A stretch of 64,000 nt of DNA from assembly GCA_007694915.1 (NCBI GenBank), contig REEV01000074.1, forward strand, positions 16,244-80,243, given 5' to 3'. The stretch is from Cyanobium sp. PLM2.Bin73 (lineage in GTDB: Bacteria; Cyanobacteriota; Cyanobacteriia; PCC-6307; Cyanobiaceae). The notes beneath the pieces are model-generated. The model made no database searches, had not been told where the DNA came from, and saw only the letters and a program-made list of their open reading frames with translations. This document shows, piece after piece, positions 42,705-53,407 of this stretch. The position numbers were made by a program, and so were the translations under genes. Each line of letters opens with the position of its first letter. Positions within the stretch are counted from its first letter, which is position 1.

Positions 42705-45643
42705 CCGCCCTCGACCCCCAGGCCCCCCCCGACCTCCCCGGGCTGGAGGGCCTCAGCGCACCGTTGCGCACCCGTCTGCTGGCCAGCGGTGAGCGGCGGC
42801 TCTACGGCCTCGGCCAGGCCCTCTGCCACGACGACCTGATCCCCAGCGAGGTGCTGCTGCTGCTGCGGGGCACGGCCCGGCTGCTGGTGCGCGATGGCGG
42901 CGCCCTGCGCACCGCCGAGAAGCTGGGGCCGGGGGCCTGGGTGGGCCTGGCGTCGCTGCTGCGGGCGGCTCCCTGCGAGGAGGTGGCGGCGGCCGGCGAG
43001 GTGGAGGTGCTGGCGATCGCCGATGGGCGGCTGCTGGCGCTGCTGCAGGAGGAGCCCGCCTTTGCCGCCTGGTGCGCCGCCCAGCTGTTCAGCGCCGAGC
43101 TGCTGGCCCTGCTGGCCGAGCTGCTGCAGCGCCGGCCCCAGGCGGATGTGTCGCTGCTGAACCTCTGGCGGCAGCTGGCGCCAGCTGCCCGGCTGGTGGC
43201 GCCCACCCGCGAGGGCCTCCAGAGCCTCACGGCCGAGGAACTGCTGTTCGCCGCCAGCCACAACCTCGCCGATCACCCGCTGGGCACGGCGCTCGATCCG
43301 GCCGAGGGCGTGCCCGGGGCAAGGCCGCCGCTGCCGCCGCGGCTGATCGCCCTGCCGGCCGCGCCCCTGCAGGCGGTGCTGGCGCCGCCGGAGCCGCTGG
43401 AGCCCGTGCTGGAAGGGGATGGCGGGGGATCCCAGCTGGTGCCCGCCGCCGCCGCCGGGCCCCTGGCCAGCGGCCTGGATCTGGGCCGGCGCGACCGGCC
43501 CGAGCTGCTGCTGGTGCGCGGCAGCGGGCCGCTGGAGGAAACCCTGGCCTGCTTCCAGATGCTGGCGGCCCAGCTGAAGCTGCCCTTCCGCCGCGACGCG
43601 ATCGAGAAGATCCTGCGCGACGTGCTGCGCCGCGGCCAGACCCCCGACCTGCAGCTCTGCGGCAACATCGCCGCGATGATGGGGCTGCACGTGAGCGGGG
43701 TGCGGGTGCCGCCCCAGCTGGGCACGCGCCTGCAGGTGCCGGCCCTGGTGAACTGGAAGGGGGGCTTCGCGCTGGTGCGCGCCGCCGACGCCCGCGGCCT
43801 GGTGCTGGCCTCCCCCCGCGAGGGCTGGGTGGAGCTGCCGCCGGCCGCCATCGAGGCGGCCTACCCCGACGGCATCGAGGTGCTGCTGCTGGAGCGCAGC
43901 AACACCACCCCGGAGCAGCGCTTCGGGTTCGAATGGTTCTGGCCCGCCCTGCAGCGCTACCGCGGCATCCTCCTGCAGGTGCTGCTGGCGTCGTTTGTGG
44001 TGCAGCTGTTCAGCCTGGCGAACCCGCTGCTGATCCAGGTGATCATCGACAAGGTGATCAGCCAGCGCAGCCTCGACACCCTGCAGGTGCTGGGCATCGC
44101 CCTGGTGGTGGTGACCTTGATGGAGGGGGTGATCGGCGCCCTGCGCACCTTCCTGTTCACCGAAACCACCAACCGCATCGACCTGCGCCTGGGGGCGGAG
44201 GTGATCGACCACCTGCTGCGCCTGCCGCTCAGTTACTTCGACCGCCGGCCGGTGGGCGAGCTGGGCACCCGGGTGGCGGAGCTGGAGAAGATCCGCGAAT
44301 TCCTCACCGGCCAGGCGCTCACCACCCTGCTGGATACGGCCTTCTCGGTGATCTACATCGCCGTGATGCTGATCTACAGCTGGCTGCTCACCCTGATCGC
44401 CCTGTGCGTGCTGCCGATCCAGGTGGGGCTCACGGTGTTGGGGGCCCCCCTGTTCCGGCGGCAATACCGCGCCGCTGCCCAGGAGAACGCCCGCACCCAG
44501 AGCCACCTGGTGGAGGTGCTCACCGGCATCCAGACGGTGAAGGCCCAGAACGTGGAGATGATCAGCCGCTGGAAGTGGCAGGACCTCTACACCCGCTACA
44601 TCGCCCGCAGCTTCGAGAAGACGATCACCGGCACGGCGCTGGTGGAAACCTCGCAGGTGCTGCAGAAGCTCTCCCAGCTGCTGGTGCTGTGGGTGGGGGC
44701 CTCGCTGGTGCTCAACGCCGAGATGACCCTGGGCCAGCTGATCGCCTTCCGCATCATCTCGGGCTACGTCACCCAGCCGCTGCTGCGCCTCTCCTCGATC
44801 TGGCAGAACATCCAGGAGCTGAAGGTGTCGTTCGAGCGCCTGGCCGATGTGGTGGACACGCCGGAGGAGAGCAACGAGGCCGACCGCCAGAAGATCCCCC
44901 TGCCGCCGATCGCCGGCGAGGTGGTGTTCCAGAACGTGAGCTTCGCCTTCCCGGGCTCCTCCACTCAGGTGCTGCAGCACATCGACCTGCGCATCCCGGC
45001 GGGCACCTTCGTGGGCGTGGTGGGTCAGAGCGGCAGCGGCAAGAGCACCCTGATGAAGCTGCTCTCGCGCCTCTATGCCCCCGGTGAGGGCCGGATCCTG
45101 ATCGACGGCTGCGACATCGACAAGGTGGAGCTCTACTCGCTGCGCCGCCAGATCGGCATCGTGCCCCAGGAGCCGCTGCTGTTCACCGGCAGCGTGGCCG
45201 AGAACATCGCCCTCACCGATCCCGATGCCGGCAGTGAGGCGATCATCACAGCCGCCCGGATGGCCTGTGCCCACGAGTTCATCATGGAGTTGCCGGGCGG
45301 CTACAGCTCCCCGGTGGGCGAGCGTGGAGCCGGGCTCTCGGGCGGCCAGCGCCAGCGCCTGGCCCTGGCCCGCACCCTGCTCAGCCAGCCCCGGCTGCTG
45401 GTGCTGGATGAGGCCACCAGCGCCCTCGACTACGACACCGAACGGCGGGTGTGCGACAACCTGCTTGACACCCTCAGTGACTGCACGGTGTTCTTCATCA
45501 CCCACCGGCTGTCCACGATCCGCCGTGCCGATCTGATCGTGATGCTGCACGAGGGTGCCATCGCCGAGGTGGGCCGCCACGATGAGTTGATCGAGCGGCG
45601 CGGCCGCTACTACGCCCTCTACCGCCAGCAGGAGGCCAGCTGA
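42701..45643 (+). CDS. Type I secretion ABC protein with cNMP-binding-like and C39-like domains
   Basis: Large exporter of 980 aa. Residues about 15-150 resemble a cyclic-nucleotide-binding fold (LLLRGTARLLVRDGG, LGPGAWVGLASLL). A C39-peptidase-like domain (about 280-390) follows; it lacks the catalytic Cys of QxxxxDCG, so it should bind rather than cleave its cargo, as in HlyB. Then come a six-helix membrane domain and an ATPase domain: Walker A GQSGSGKSTLMKL, signature LSGGQRQRLALAR, Walker B VLDEATSALD. The domain order is like HetC-type transporters. No secreted protein gene is adjacent, so the cargo is unknown. Confidence 0.88.
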   Translation: MTALDPQAPPDLPGLEGLSAPLRTRLLASGERRLYGLGQALCHDDLIPSEVLLLLRGTARLLVRDGGALRTAEKLGPGAWVGLASLLRAAPCEEVAAAGEVEVLAIADGRLLALLQEEPAFAAWCAAQLFSAELLALLAELLQRRPQADVSLLNLWRQLAPAARLVAPTREGLQSLTAEELLFAASHNLADHPLGTALDPAEGVPGARPPLPPRLIALPAAPLQAVLAPPEPLEPVLEGDGGGSQLVPAAAAGPLASGLDLGRRDRPELLLVRGSGPLEETLACFQMLAAQLKLPFRRDAIEKILRDVLRRGQTPDLQLCGNIAAMMGLHVSGVRVPPQLGTRLQVPALVNWKGGFALVRAADARGLVLASPREGWVELPPAAIEAAYPDGIEVLLLERSNTTPEQRFGFEWFWPALQRYRGILLQVLLASFVVQLFSLANPLLIQVIIDKVISQRSLDTLQVLGIALVVVTLMEGVIGALRTFLFTETTNRIDLRLGAEVIDHLLRLPLSYFDRRPVGELGTRVAELEKIREFLTGQALTTLLDTAFSVIYIAVMLIYSWLLTLIALCVLPIQVGLTVLGAPLFRRQYRAAAQENARTQSHLVEVLTGIQTVKAQNVEMISRWKWQDLYTRYIARSFEKTITGTALVETSQVLQKLSQLLVLWVGASLVLNAEMTLGQLIAFRIISGYVTQPLLRLSSIWQNIQELKVSFERLADVVDTPEESNEADRQKIPLPPIAGEVVFQNVSFAFPGSSTQVLQHIDLRIPAGTFVGVVGQSGSGKSTLMKLLSRLYAPGEGRILIDGCDIDKVELYSLRRQIGIVPQEPLLFTGSVAENIALTDPDAGSEAIITAARMACAHEFIMELPGGYSSPVGERGAGLSGGQRQRLALARTLLSQPRLLVLDEATSALDYDTERRVCDNLLDTLSDCTVFFITHRLSTIRRADLIVMLHEGAIAEVGRHDELIERRGRYYALYRQQEAS

Positions 45644-46806
45644 TGGCCCTGATGCGCAAACCGGGAGCCCTGGTGAAGGCCGGCCAGAACGCCCTCGAGC
45701 GGCGGGTGCAGAGCAGCCACGAAACCCTGGCGCTGCAGCAGTCGCGGGTGCTGGCGCGCACGATCACCTGGGCCCTGATCGGCACCACCGGGGCCGCCCT
45801 GGCCTGGCTGGTGCTGGCCCGCACCGAGGAGGTGGTGGTGGCGCCGGGGCGGTTGCAGCCGATCGGCGAGGTGCGCACCGTGCAGATGCCGGTGGGCGGG
45901 GTGCTGGATCAGATGCTGGTGCAGGAGGGCGAGCGGGTGAGCGAGGGCCAGGTGCTGCTGCGGCTCGACAACGAGGCTGTGCTCGATCGTCAGAAGGCGC
46001 TGCAGGAGTCGATCGTTGCGGGCCAGGAGCAGCTGCGCCTCAAGCAGCTAGAGCTGCAGCGCTACCTGAGCCTGAACGACACCGAGCAGCAGGTACTGCA
46101 GCGCAACATGGAGCTGGAGGGGGAGATCCTCGGGCGTCTGGAGAGCCTGCAGGCCGATGGGGCGGCGGCCGAACTGCAGGTGCTGCAGCAGCGCAACCGG
46201 GTGCGGGAGGTGCAGGGTGAGCTGGAGAAGGTGCGCGTGGACCGCAACCGCCAGACGGCGATCCTGCAGCAGGCCATCGCCCAGCTCAACAGCGAACTCT
46301 CCGATCTGCGCGGCCGGCTGACGGAATCCACGGTGAACCTGCGCTACCAGGATGTGCGCTCGCCGGTGGACGGGGTGGTGTTCGACCTCAAGCCCACCGG
46401 GCCGGGGTTCGTGGCCCAGGGCAGCGAGCCGGTGATGCAGATCGTGCCCATCAACGACCTGGAGGCGCGGGTGGAGATCAACAGCAGCGACATCGGCTTC
46501 GTGCAGGTGGGCAAGCCGGTGGAGATCAGCATCGATTCCTTCCGTGCCAGCGACTTCGGCACTCTGCCGGGCACGCTCACGGCGATCGGCTCCGACGCCC
46601 TGCCGCCGAATGAGCGCAATCCCAGCTACCGCTTCCCGGCTACGGTGACGCTCGACACCCAGCAGTTCAAGCTCAAGAGCGGCCAGGAGCTGCCCCTGCA
46701 GACCGGCATGTCACTCACGGCCAACATCAAGCTGCGCAAGGTGAGCTATCTGCAGCTGCTGCTCGGCGGCTTCCAGGACAAGACCGATTCGCTGCGGCGG
46801 CTCTGA
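45643..46806 (+). CDS. HlyD-family secretion adaptor
   Basis: Membrane fusion protein of 387 aa. One transmembrane helix (about residues 42-62), a lipoyl-like domain (PVGGVLDQMLVQEGERVSEG), a long coiled coil (about 105-230) and a beta-barrel domain with RSPVDGVVFDLK are in the expected order. It links the inner-membrane ABC protein to an outer-membrane channel. The stop of the ABC gene and this start share one base (TGATG). No TolC-like gene is nearby, as is usual. Confidence 0.92.
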   Translation: MALMRKPGALVKAGQNALERRVQSSHETLALQQSRVLARTITWALIGTTGAALAWLVLARTEEVVVAPGRLQPIGEVRTVQMPVGGVLDQMLVQEGERVSEGQVLLRLDNEAVLDRQKALQESIVAGQEQLRLKQLELQRYLSLNDTEQQVLQRNMELEGEILGRLESLQADGAAAELQVLQQRNRVREVQGELEKVRVDRNRQTAILQQAIAQLNSELSDLRGRLTESTVNLRYQDVRSPVDGVVFDLKPTGPGFVAQGSEPVMQIVPINDLEARVEINSSDIGFVQVGKPVEISIDSFRASDFGTLPGTLTAIGSDALPPNERNPSYRFPATVTLDTQQFKLKSGQELPLQTGMSLTANIKLRKVSYLQLLLGGFQDKTDSLRRL

Positions 46807-46876
46807 TTCAGCCCGAACACAGCCGACTCAATATGCCGCGGCTCGCCCCGCCACGACGTGCGCGATCGGCCAGCAG

Positions 46877-47413
46877 TCAATCCTGCTTGGTGAATGCATT
46901 GCGGAAGATCGCGGCGAGTTCGTCGTGGTAGCCCCAGCCCAGTCCTGTCGATGAGCTCACGATTGCCGCCAGCCGTTCCCGGAAGGGTCGCTGCGCATCG
47001 GCAGGCCAATCACAGATCAGGCCCGCCGCACGGCGATACATCAGGATCAGTGCACCGTAGAACCTCTCGTCCATATCGCCGTGGTCAAGGGTGAAGGCAT
47101 TTCCCTGCTCCACGAAGTACACCATGATGTCAACATGAGCGGCAGGATCTGATATGGCCTTGCAGAAATCGCTCACCGCTCCCCTGGCCCTGGCGATCTG
47201 CACGGGCTTGTTTTTGAGAACGTCTGGATACAGGCAGTCTGCGATGACCTGCCTAGTGTCTTCGATGGCGTCGCTTGGATCCCCGAAGCGGGCATGGAGA
47301 AAGCTTTTGTTCTGCTTGGAGAGTTGATACAGCTCGCCAATCAGGCTGAGCATTTCCTTGCTGCTCAGCCCGGTGAGCCGCGCTTTGACAGGGGACCATG
47401 TTGGTTTCGCCAT
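46877..47413 (-). CDS. Conserved hypothetical protein, possibly DUF6155-like
   Basis: Protein of about 178 aa of unknown function, predicted helical and cytoplasmic. The start region LSSKEMLSLIGELYQLSKQN and FLHARF recall the DUF6155 family from memory, but this needs a profile search. ATG 47413 gives AKPTWSPVKARL; an upstream extension reads a poor leader. It is on the opposite strand to the secretion genes and lies at the edge of an accessory patch with toxin-antitoxin genes. Its composition is less GC-rich than the neighbours. Confidence 0.6.
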   Translation of the reverse strand: MAKPTWSPVKARLTGLSSKEMLSLIGELYQLSKQNKSFLHARFGDPSDAIEDTRQVIADCLYPDVLKNKPVQIARARGAVSDFCKAISDPAAHVDIMVYFVEQGNAFTLDHGDMDERFYGALILMYRRAAGLICDWPADAQRPFRERLAAIVSSSTGLGWGYHDELAAIFRNAFTKQD

Positions 47414-47562
47414 GCTCACATGCGCCGTCTGGTGTGCAGGGATAGCAAGGCAGGAGGTGCCGGTTGCGGCATGGTGCAGCACCTGCATTCCATGGGGCCA
47501 GGCTACCCATAGGCTCAGACTCAGATGAGATCAGAGGAGGGAGGCGTGACTGTGTTTGCTGT

Positions 47563-47593
47563 CGATGGGGCGATGGGGCGATGGGGCGATGGG
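47563..47593 (+). repeat. Octanucleotide tandem repeat (CGATGGGG, 3.9 copies)
   Basis: Four nearly complete copies of an 8-base unit lie head to tail. The unit length is not a multiple of three, so copy-number changes would shift any reading frame crossing it. It overlaps the proposed start of the weak ORF 47565-47834. Confidence 0.85.
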
Positions 47594-47834
47594 CCCGAGG
47601 GACCCCGATCCGCCTGCCTCAGGCCCTGCCGAGGCCTGCGCCGTGTTCGCCGAGCCGTTCACCGCGGAGGTGCGTTTCGGAGAGGGTCCGGAGGCCGCGT
47701 TGGAGCAGGCCGACGTGATGGCCATGCCTACCTATGGCTGCCATCAGCCGGGCGAAACCTGTCAGGTGTCCTTCGAGCTCAACGGGGCGCGTCGGGTGAT
47801 GGCCTGCACCATCTTCTGTGTCAGCTTCAGGTGA
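47565..47834 (+). CDS. Doubtful hypothetical ORF after the octanucleotide repeat
   Basis: Open frame of about 89 codons starting inside the octanucleotide repeat. Its C-terminal two thirds has a plausible globular composition with paired cysteines (YGCHQPGETCQVSFEL), but no family is recognised. It may be a remnant of a longer gene or a chance frame. Confidence 0.25.
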   Translation: MGRWGDGAMGPRDPDPPASGPAEACAVFAEPFTAEVRFGEGPEAALEQADVMAMPTYGCHQPGETCQVSFELNGARRVMACTIFCVSFR

Positions 47835-47863
47835 TCGCCATCACCGCTCACCGCTGGAAACCC

Positions 47864-47900
47864 CGCCACCTGCTGATAGCATTGCTATCAGCAGGTGGCG
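47864..47900. promoter_or_regulatory. 37-bp perfect palindrome, operator of the FitAB pair
   Basis: Two 18-bp arms match exactly around a single central base at 47882, ending 5 bases before the antitoxin ATG. Ribbon-helix-helix antitoxins of the FitA/VapB type bind inverted repeats in their own promoters. The position also covers the expected ribosome-binding site, so it could act at the RNA level too. Confidence 0.75.
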
Positions 47901-47905
47901 TTGCG

Positions 47906-48142
47906 ATGGCTGATTTGCTGGTGCGGGGTGTTGATGATGCGCTCGTGCAGGCTCTCAAGCAGCGGGCCGGGGCCCATGGCCGCAGCGCCGAGGCCGAACA
48001 CCGCGCCATCCTGGCTGCTGCCCTGCTGATGCCCCCCCGCCAGAAACTGGCCGAACTGCTGGCATCCATGCCGGATGTGGGCAGCGACGCCGATTTCCAA
48101 AGACCGGCGCAGACAGCTGAGGCGGCTGATGTTTTTGGTTGA
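47906..48142 (+). CDS. FitA-like ribbon-helix-helix antitoxin
   Basis: Antitoxin of 78 aa. The N-terminal ribbon-helix-helix reads MADLLVRGVDDALVQALKQR, then AGAHGRSAEAEHRAILAAAL, the typical FitA pattern. The C-terminal part should wrap the PIN toxin. It binds its own promoter, presumably the palindrome directly upstream. The end overlaps the toxin gene by 14 bases, so translation is coupled. Confidence 0.87.
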   Translation: MADLLVRGVDDALVQALKQRAGAHGRSAEAEHRAILAAALLMPPRQKLAELLASMPDVGSDADFQRPAQTAEAADVFG

Positions 48143-48551
48143 CACCAATGTGATCAGTGAGGCCCGCAAGGGCCCCCGCGCCGATCCCGGTGTTCGCGCC
48201 TTCTGGGCAGATGCCTCGAGTTACGACACGCCACTGTTTCTTTCGGCGATCACTGTTGGCGAGCTCCGGCGTGGGGTGGAGTTGATCCGCCACCGCGGCG
48301 ACCACCCGCAGGCCCAGCTGCTGGAGCGCTGGCTTGAGCAGGTGCTGGACGACTACGGCCACCGGGTTCTGGTTCTCGATGGGGATGCCGCGCAGGTCTG
48401 GGGCCGCCTGCGCGTGCCCGATCCACACAACGCGATCGACAAACAGATTGCAGCCATCGCCCTGCTGCACGATCTCACCGTGGTGACCCGCAACGCTGAC
48501 GACTTTGCCGGCTCCGGTGTCCGCGTGCTGAACCCCTTCAGCGCAGCCTGA
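48129..48551 (+). CDS. FitB/VapC-like PIN-domain toxin
   Basis: Ribonuclease toxin of 140 aa. The acidic residues of the PIN active site are in FLVDTNVISEARKG (Asp), ITVGELRRGVE (Glu), and HNAIDKQIAAIAL (Asp), followed by TRNADDF. The C-terminal VLNPF is typical of FitB. It cleaves RNA when the antitoxin decays. ATG 48129 lies inside the antitoxin end; an earlier ORF start would duplicate antitoxin coding sequence. The frame is intact. Confidence 0.88.
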   Translation: MFLVDTNVISEARKGPRADPGVRAFWADASSYDTPLFLSAITVGELRRGVELIRHRGDHPQAQLLERWLEQVLDDYGHRVLVLDGDAAQVWGRLRVPDPHNAIDKQIAAIALLHDLTVVTRNADDFAGSGVRVLNPFSAA

Positions 48552-49067
48552 GCTGAGGCCTCCACCGATCAGCCCAAGGAACAGAGCTCCACCAGCTGCT
48601 GGCCGTCTGGTTCGGCATGCGCCAGTTGGTGAGCATCATGGCCGATGCCCTTTGCAGCAACTCCAGGTCGAGGCCCGCCTTCAGGAACTGGCGGAAGTCT
48701 TGGTCAAAGGTGATCAGCCGGATGGAGCCGCTGATGGCGAAGGCTGCCAGGTAGGCGTCCATCCAGCGTTTGGGTGCGGCCTCAGCAAGCCCCGCCAGGT
48801 GCCACCAGCGCAGGCGCAGCGGGCGTGGCCTGGAGCAAGCAACACCTTCATATCAAGCAGGGAGGCGAGCATGGCGGATGTCCTCCTGCACCAGGCACTC
48901 CTGCTCCAGTTGCAATGCCGTCTCCAGGTCGATTCCTGGTTGGTTTCCGGCGGGCGCAGGGGCTGATGTGCCGCCATGGAGCCCTTCACCGATGGACTCA
49001 CCCACCCGTTCCTGAGCTGCGCCCCACCTTCAGGTGCAGATGATGCATCCCTTGAGCGCACCCTGCC
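48552..49067. other. Non-coding stretch with decayed toxin remnant
   Basis: About 516 bp between the PIN toxin gene and the pyrG stop. The only recognisable content is the frameshifted PIN remnant on the minus strand. Fragments in other frames upstream of it (near 48880-48960) may be an antitoxin remnant, but no family could be named. Confidence 0.55.
48640..48870 (-). pseudogene. Frameshifted, truncated PIN-domain toxin
   Basis: One frame reads MKVLLAPGHAR, like the start of a PIN toxin. A second frame continues WWHLAGLAEAAPKRWMDAYL, then AAFAISGSIRLITFDQDFRQF and GLDLELL, like the C-terminal half of a VapC. The two parts are in different frames and the middle is too short, so there is a frameshift and an internal deletion. 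Limits are approximate. It shows past turnover of toxin-antitoxin genes at this site. Confidence 0.5.
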
Positions 49068-50780
<1,713 letters not shown>

Positions 50781-50947
50781 TCAATGTACCCGTGGCCACA
50801 AGGCGGGCAACGCTGGCCTCACCCAGACACGGCCCCCAGGAGCTGCGAGTGCTTCGCGGCTGCCGGGTCGTCGGGGCAGCTGGTGAGAGGCCGGCGTTAC
50901 CCGCGCAGCGGGTTCGCCCGGCCGACGCCAGTCGTCCCGACGCACCC

Positions 50948-51436
50948 TCAGCCCTCGAGCAGGCTGCGCAGCATCCAGGCGGTTTTCTCGTGGATCTGCA
51001 GCCGCTGGGTGAGCAGGTCGGCGGTGGGCTGGTCGTTGGCTTCTTCGGCCACGGCGAACACGCCGCGGATGGTGCGGGCCACGGCCTCATGGCCCTCCAC
51101 CAGCTCGCGCACCATCTCCAGAGCGGTGGGGATGCCGTGACTCTCGGGCACGGAGGACAGACCGCTGTAGGTGCTGCCGCCGAAGGGGGCGGGGCAGCCC
51201 AGGGCGCGAATGCGCTCGGCGATCTCGTCGAGAGCGTTCCAGAGCTCGGTGTACTGCTCCATGAACATCAGGTGGAGGGTGTTGAACATCGGCCCTGTGA
51301 CGTTCCAGTGGAAGCCGTGGGTCTTGGCGTAGAGCACGGTGCTGTCGGCGAGCACGCGGCCCAGGCCTTCGGCGATCTTCTGGCGCTGGGCCTCGGGGAT
51401 GCCGATGTCGATCGGGGGGGCGGTGACGGAAGGCAT
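50948..51436 (-). CDS. Dps-family ferritin-like protein
   Basis: Protein of 162 aa forming a predicted four-helix bundle. Ferroxidase residues are recognisable in THGFHWNVTGPMF, HLMFMEQYTELWNALDEIAE and further helices (EGHEAVART). Dps proteins oxidise and store iron with peroxide and protect DNA. No Lys-rich N-terminal DNA-binding tail is present, so it may serve mainly in iron detoxification. A stem structure directly before the start codon suggests translational or transcriptional control. Confidence 0.9.
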   Translation of the reverse strand: MPSVTAPPIDIGIPEAQRQKIAEGLGRVLADSTVLYAKTHGFHWNVTGPMFNTLHLMFMEQYTELWNALDEIAERIRALGCPAPFGGSTYSGLSSVPESHGIPTALEMVRELVEGHEAVARTIRGVFAVAEEANDQPTADLLTQRLQIHEKTAWMLRSLLEG

Positions 51437-51473
51437 GGCTTGCTAACTCGTAGTGATTCCGTTTTAGCAAGCC
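51437..51473 (-). promoter_or_regulatory. Inverted repeat abutting the dps start codon
   Basis: Perfect 10-bp arms (GGCTTGCTAA / TTAGCAAGCC) flank a 17-base spacer, and the inner arm touches the ATG. As RNA it would sequester the region normally holding the ribosome site, and no Shine-Dalgarno is seen there. As DNA it could be a repressor operator, for example for a Fur/PerR-type protein. Confidence 0.5.
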
Positions 51474-51537
51474 GGGGGCGGATCGGTCCAGCGCCGCTGC
51501 AACTGCGCCCCCGTGGCGGCCTTAGTCCTCGACCGCT

Positions 51538-53361
51538 TCAGTCCTCCTCGTCGCTCCAGGTGCTGGCCACGTGCAGCTCCTGCAGCTGCTTGTCGGCCAC
51601 GCCGGCGGGGGCCTGGGTGAGCAGGCAGCGGGCCTGCTGGGTTTTCGGGAAGGCGATCGTGTCGCGGATCGACTCCTCGCCGGCCAGCAGCATCACGATC
51701 CGGTCCACGCCGTAGGCCAGGCCGCCGTGGGGCGGGGCGCCCATGTCGAGGGCCTCCATCAGGAAGCCGAACTGGCGCTCGGCCTCCTCCAGGGGCAGGC
51801 CGATGGTCTGAAGCACCTGGCGCTGCAGGGCCGAATCGTGAATGCGCAGGGAGCCGCCGCCCAGCTCCAGGCCGTTGAGCACCAGGTCGTAGGCCTGGGC
51901 GCGGGCCGTGGGCAGGGTGTCGGCCCAGGCGGCCGGATCCGGCCCCAGGTCGCCTGGGTTGGGGGCGCAGAAGGGGTGGTGCAGGGCCTCGAGGCGGTTT
52001 TCGTCGGTGTTGAACTCGAACATCGGGAAATCCACCACCCAGAGGAAGTTCCAGGTGTCGTTGTCGCGCTCGCTGGGCACCAGGCCCAGCTGGCGTGCCA
52101 GGTACTGGCGCACCCGGTCGAGGGCCTTGTTCACCGTGGCGGTGTCGCCGGCGCCGAACAGCAGCAGGGTGCCGGCCTCGGCGCCGGTGCGCGCCAGCAG
52201 CTCGGCCTTCTGCTCCGCGCTGAGGTTGTCCTTGATGGCGCCGATGCTGTCGATCTCGCCGCCCTCGCGCACGCGGATGAAGGCCAGGCCGCCGGCACCG
52301 GCCGCCTGGGCCTCACTGAACACATCGCCGCCGGGCTTGATGCGCACGTTGCTGATCGCCTCGTTGCCGCCGGGCACGGCGATGGCCTTCACCGCGCCGC
52401 CGGCGGCCACGGCGCCGGAGAACACCTTGAAGCCCATCTCCGCCACGATGTCGCTCACGTCGGTGAGCTCCAGCCCGTAGCGGGTGTCGGGCCGGTCGGT
52501 GCCGTAGCGCGCCATGGCCTCGTGCCAGCTCAGGCGCGGGAAGGGGCGCGGCAGCTCGATGCCCTTCACCGCCTTCCAGATGGCGGCGATCAGGCCCTCG
52601 TTGAGCTCCAGGATCTGCTCCTGGTCCATGAAGCTCATCTCCATGTCCAGCTGGGTGAACTCCGGCTGGCGGTCGGCGCGCAGGTCTTCGTCGCGGAAGC
52701 AGCGGGCGATCTGGTAGTAGCGCTCGATGCCGCCCACCATCAGCAGCTGCTTGAACAGCTGGGGCGACTGGGGCAGGGCAAACCACTCGCCGCCGCAGAC
52801 CCGCGATGGCACCAGGTAGTCGCGGGCGCCCTCGGGGGTGGAGCGGGTGAGCACCGGCGTCTCCACCTCGATGAAGCCGGCATCCTCCAGGTGGCGCCGC
52901 ATCGCCATCACCGCCTGATGTCTCAGGCGCAGGTTGGCGTTCATGCGCTCGCGGCGCAGGTCGAGGTAGCGGTGGCGCAGGCGCAGGTCCTCGCGGGTGT
53001 TCTCCTCGTCGTGCACCGACACCGGGAAGGGCAGGATCCCCTTCACCGGGTTGAGCACCGTGATGACGCTGGCCAGCACCTCCACCCGGCCGGTGGCCAG
53101 TTTCTCGTTGATCGATTCGGCCGGCCGCTGGCGCACCCTGCCGCTCACCTGGATCACCGTTTCATGGCGAAGGTGCTCGGCCACGGCGAAGGTGTCAGCG
53201 CCGTTGTCCGGGTCCACGGTGATCTGCACCGTGCCGCTGCGGTCACGCAGGTCGATGAAGATCACGCCGCCGTGGTCGCGGCGGCGGTCCACCCAGCCGC
53301 ACAGCTGCACGGCCTGGCCGCTGGCGTCCTGACGCAGGTCGCCGCATCCGTGGCTGCGCAT
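51538..53361 (-). CDS. aspS: Aspartyl-tRNA synthetase
   Basis: Class II synthetase of about 607 aa. An OB-fold anticodon domain ([18 protein letters not shown]) is followed by the catalytic core and a bacterial GAD insertion (about residues 285-420). Motif 3 is in [22 protein letters not shown] 53361 is chosen over an upstream GTG/TTG frame start because it yields the normal MRSHGCGDL beginning. It may charge both Asp and Asn tRNAs, as many cyanobacterial enzymes are thought to do; that is not determined here. Confidence 0.95.
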   Translation of the reverse strand: MRSHGCGDLRQDASGQAVQLCGWVDRRRDHGGVIFIDLRDRSGTVQITVDPDNGADTFAVAEHLRHETVIQVSGRVRQRPAESINEKLATGRVEVLASVITVLNPVKGILPFPVSVHDEENTREDLRLRHRYLDLRRERMNANLRLRHQAVMAMRRHLEDAGFIEVETPVLTRSTPEGARDYLVPSRVCGGEWFALPQSPQLFKQLLMVGGIERYYQIARCFRDEDLRADRQPEFTQLDMEMSFMDQEQILELNEGLIAAIWKAVKGIELPRPFPRLSWHEAMARYGTDRPDTRYGLELTDVSDIVAEMGFKVFSGAVAAGGAVKAIAVPGGNEAISNVRIKPGGDVFSEAQAAGAGGLAFIRVREGGEIDSIGAIKDNLSAEQKAELLARTGAEAGTLLLFGAGDTATVNKALDRVRQYLARQLGLVPSERDNDTWNFLWVVDFPMFEFNTDENRLEALHHPFCAPNPGDLGPDPAAWADTLPTARAQAYDLVLNGLELGGGSLRIHDSALQRQVLQTIGLPLEEAERQFGFLMEALDMGAPPHGGLAYGVDRIVMLLAGEESIRDTIAFPKTQQARCLLTQAPAGVADKQLQELHVASTWSDEED

Positions 53362-53407
53362 ACCGGGAGATCCTGGAGCAATGGGCGATTGTCCCACCCA
53401 GGGGCGT

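Larger units (their letters stand above)
47414..47905. other. Intergenic stretch with octanucleotide repeat and weak ORF
   Basis: About 490 bp between the hypothetical gene and the antitoxin gene. It holds a short tandem repeat (47563-47593), one questionable ORF (47565-47834) and the toxin-antitoxin operator palindrome (47864-47900). Nothing else is recognised. Confidence 0.6.

Noticed and set aside
42701..45643. Bacteriocin exporter with active C39 peptidase
   Set aside because: The domain lacks the catalytic Cys motif, and no double-Gly peptide or immunity gene is adjacent.
47864..47900. The perfect palindrome as an attC or IS end
   Set aside because: It has no core sites, no bulges and sits exactly at the antitoxin promoter, so an operator is the simpler reading.
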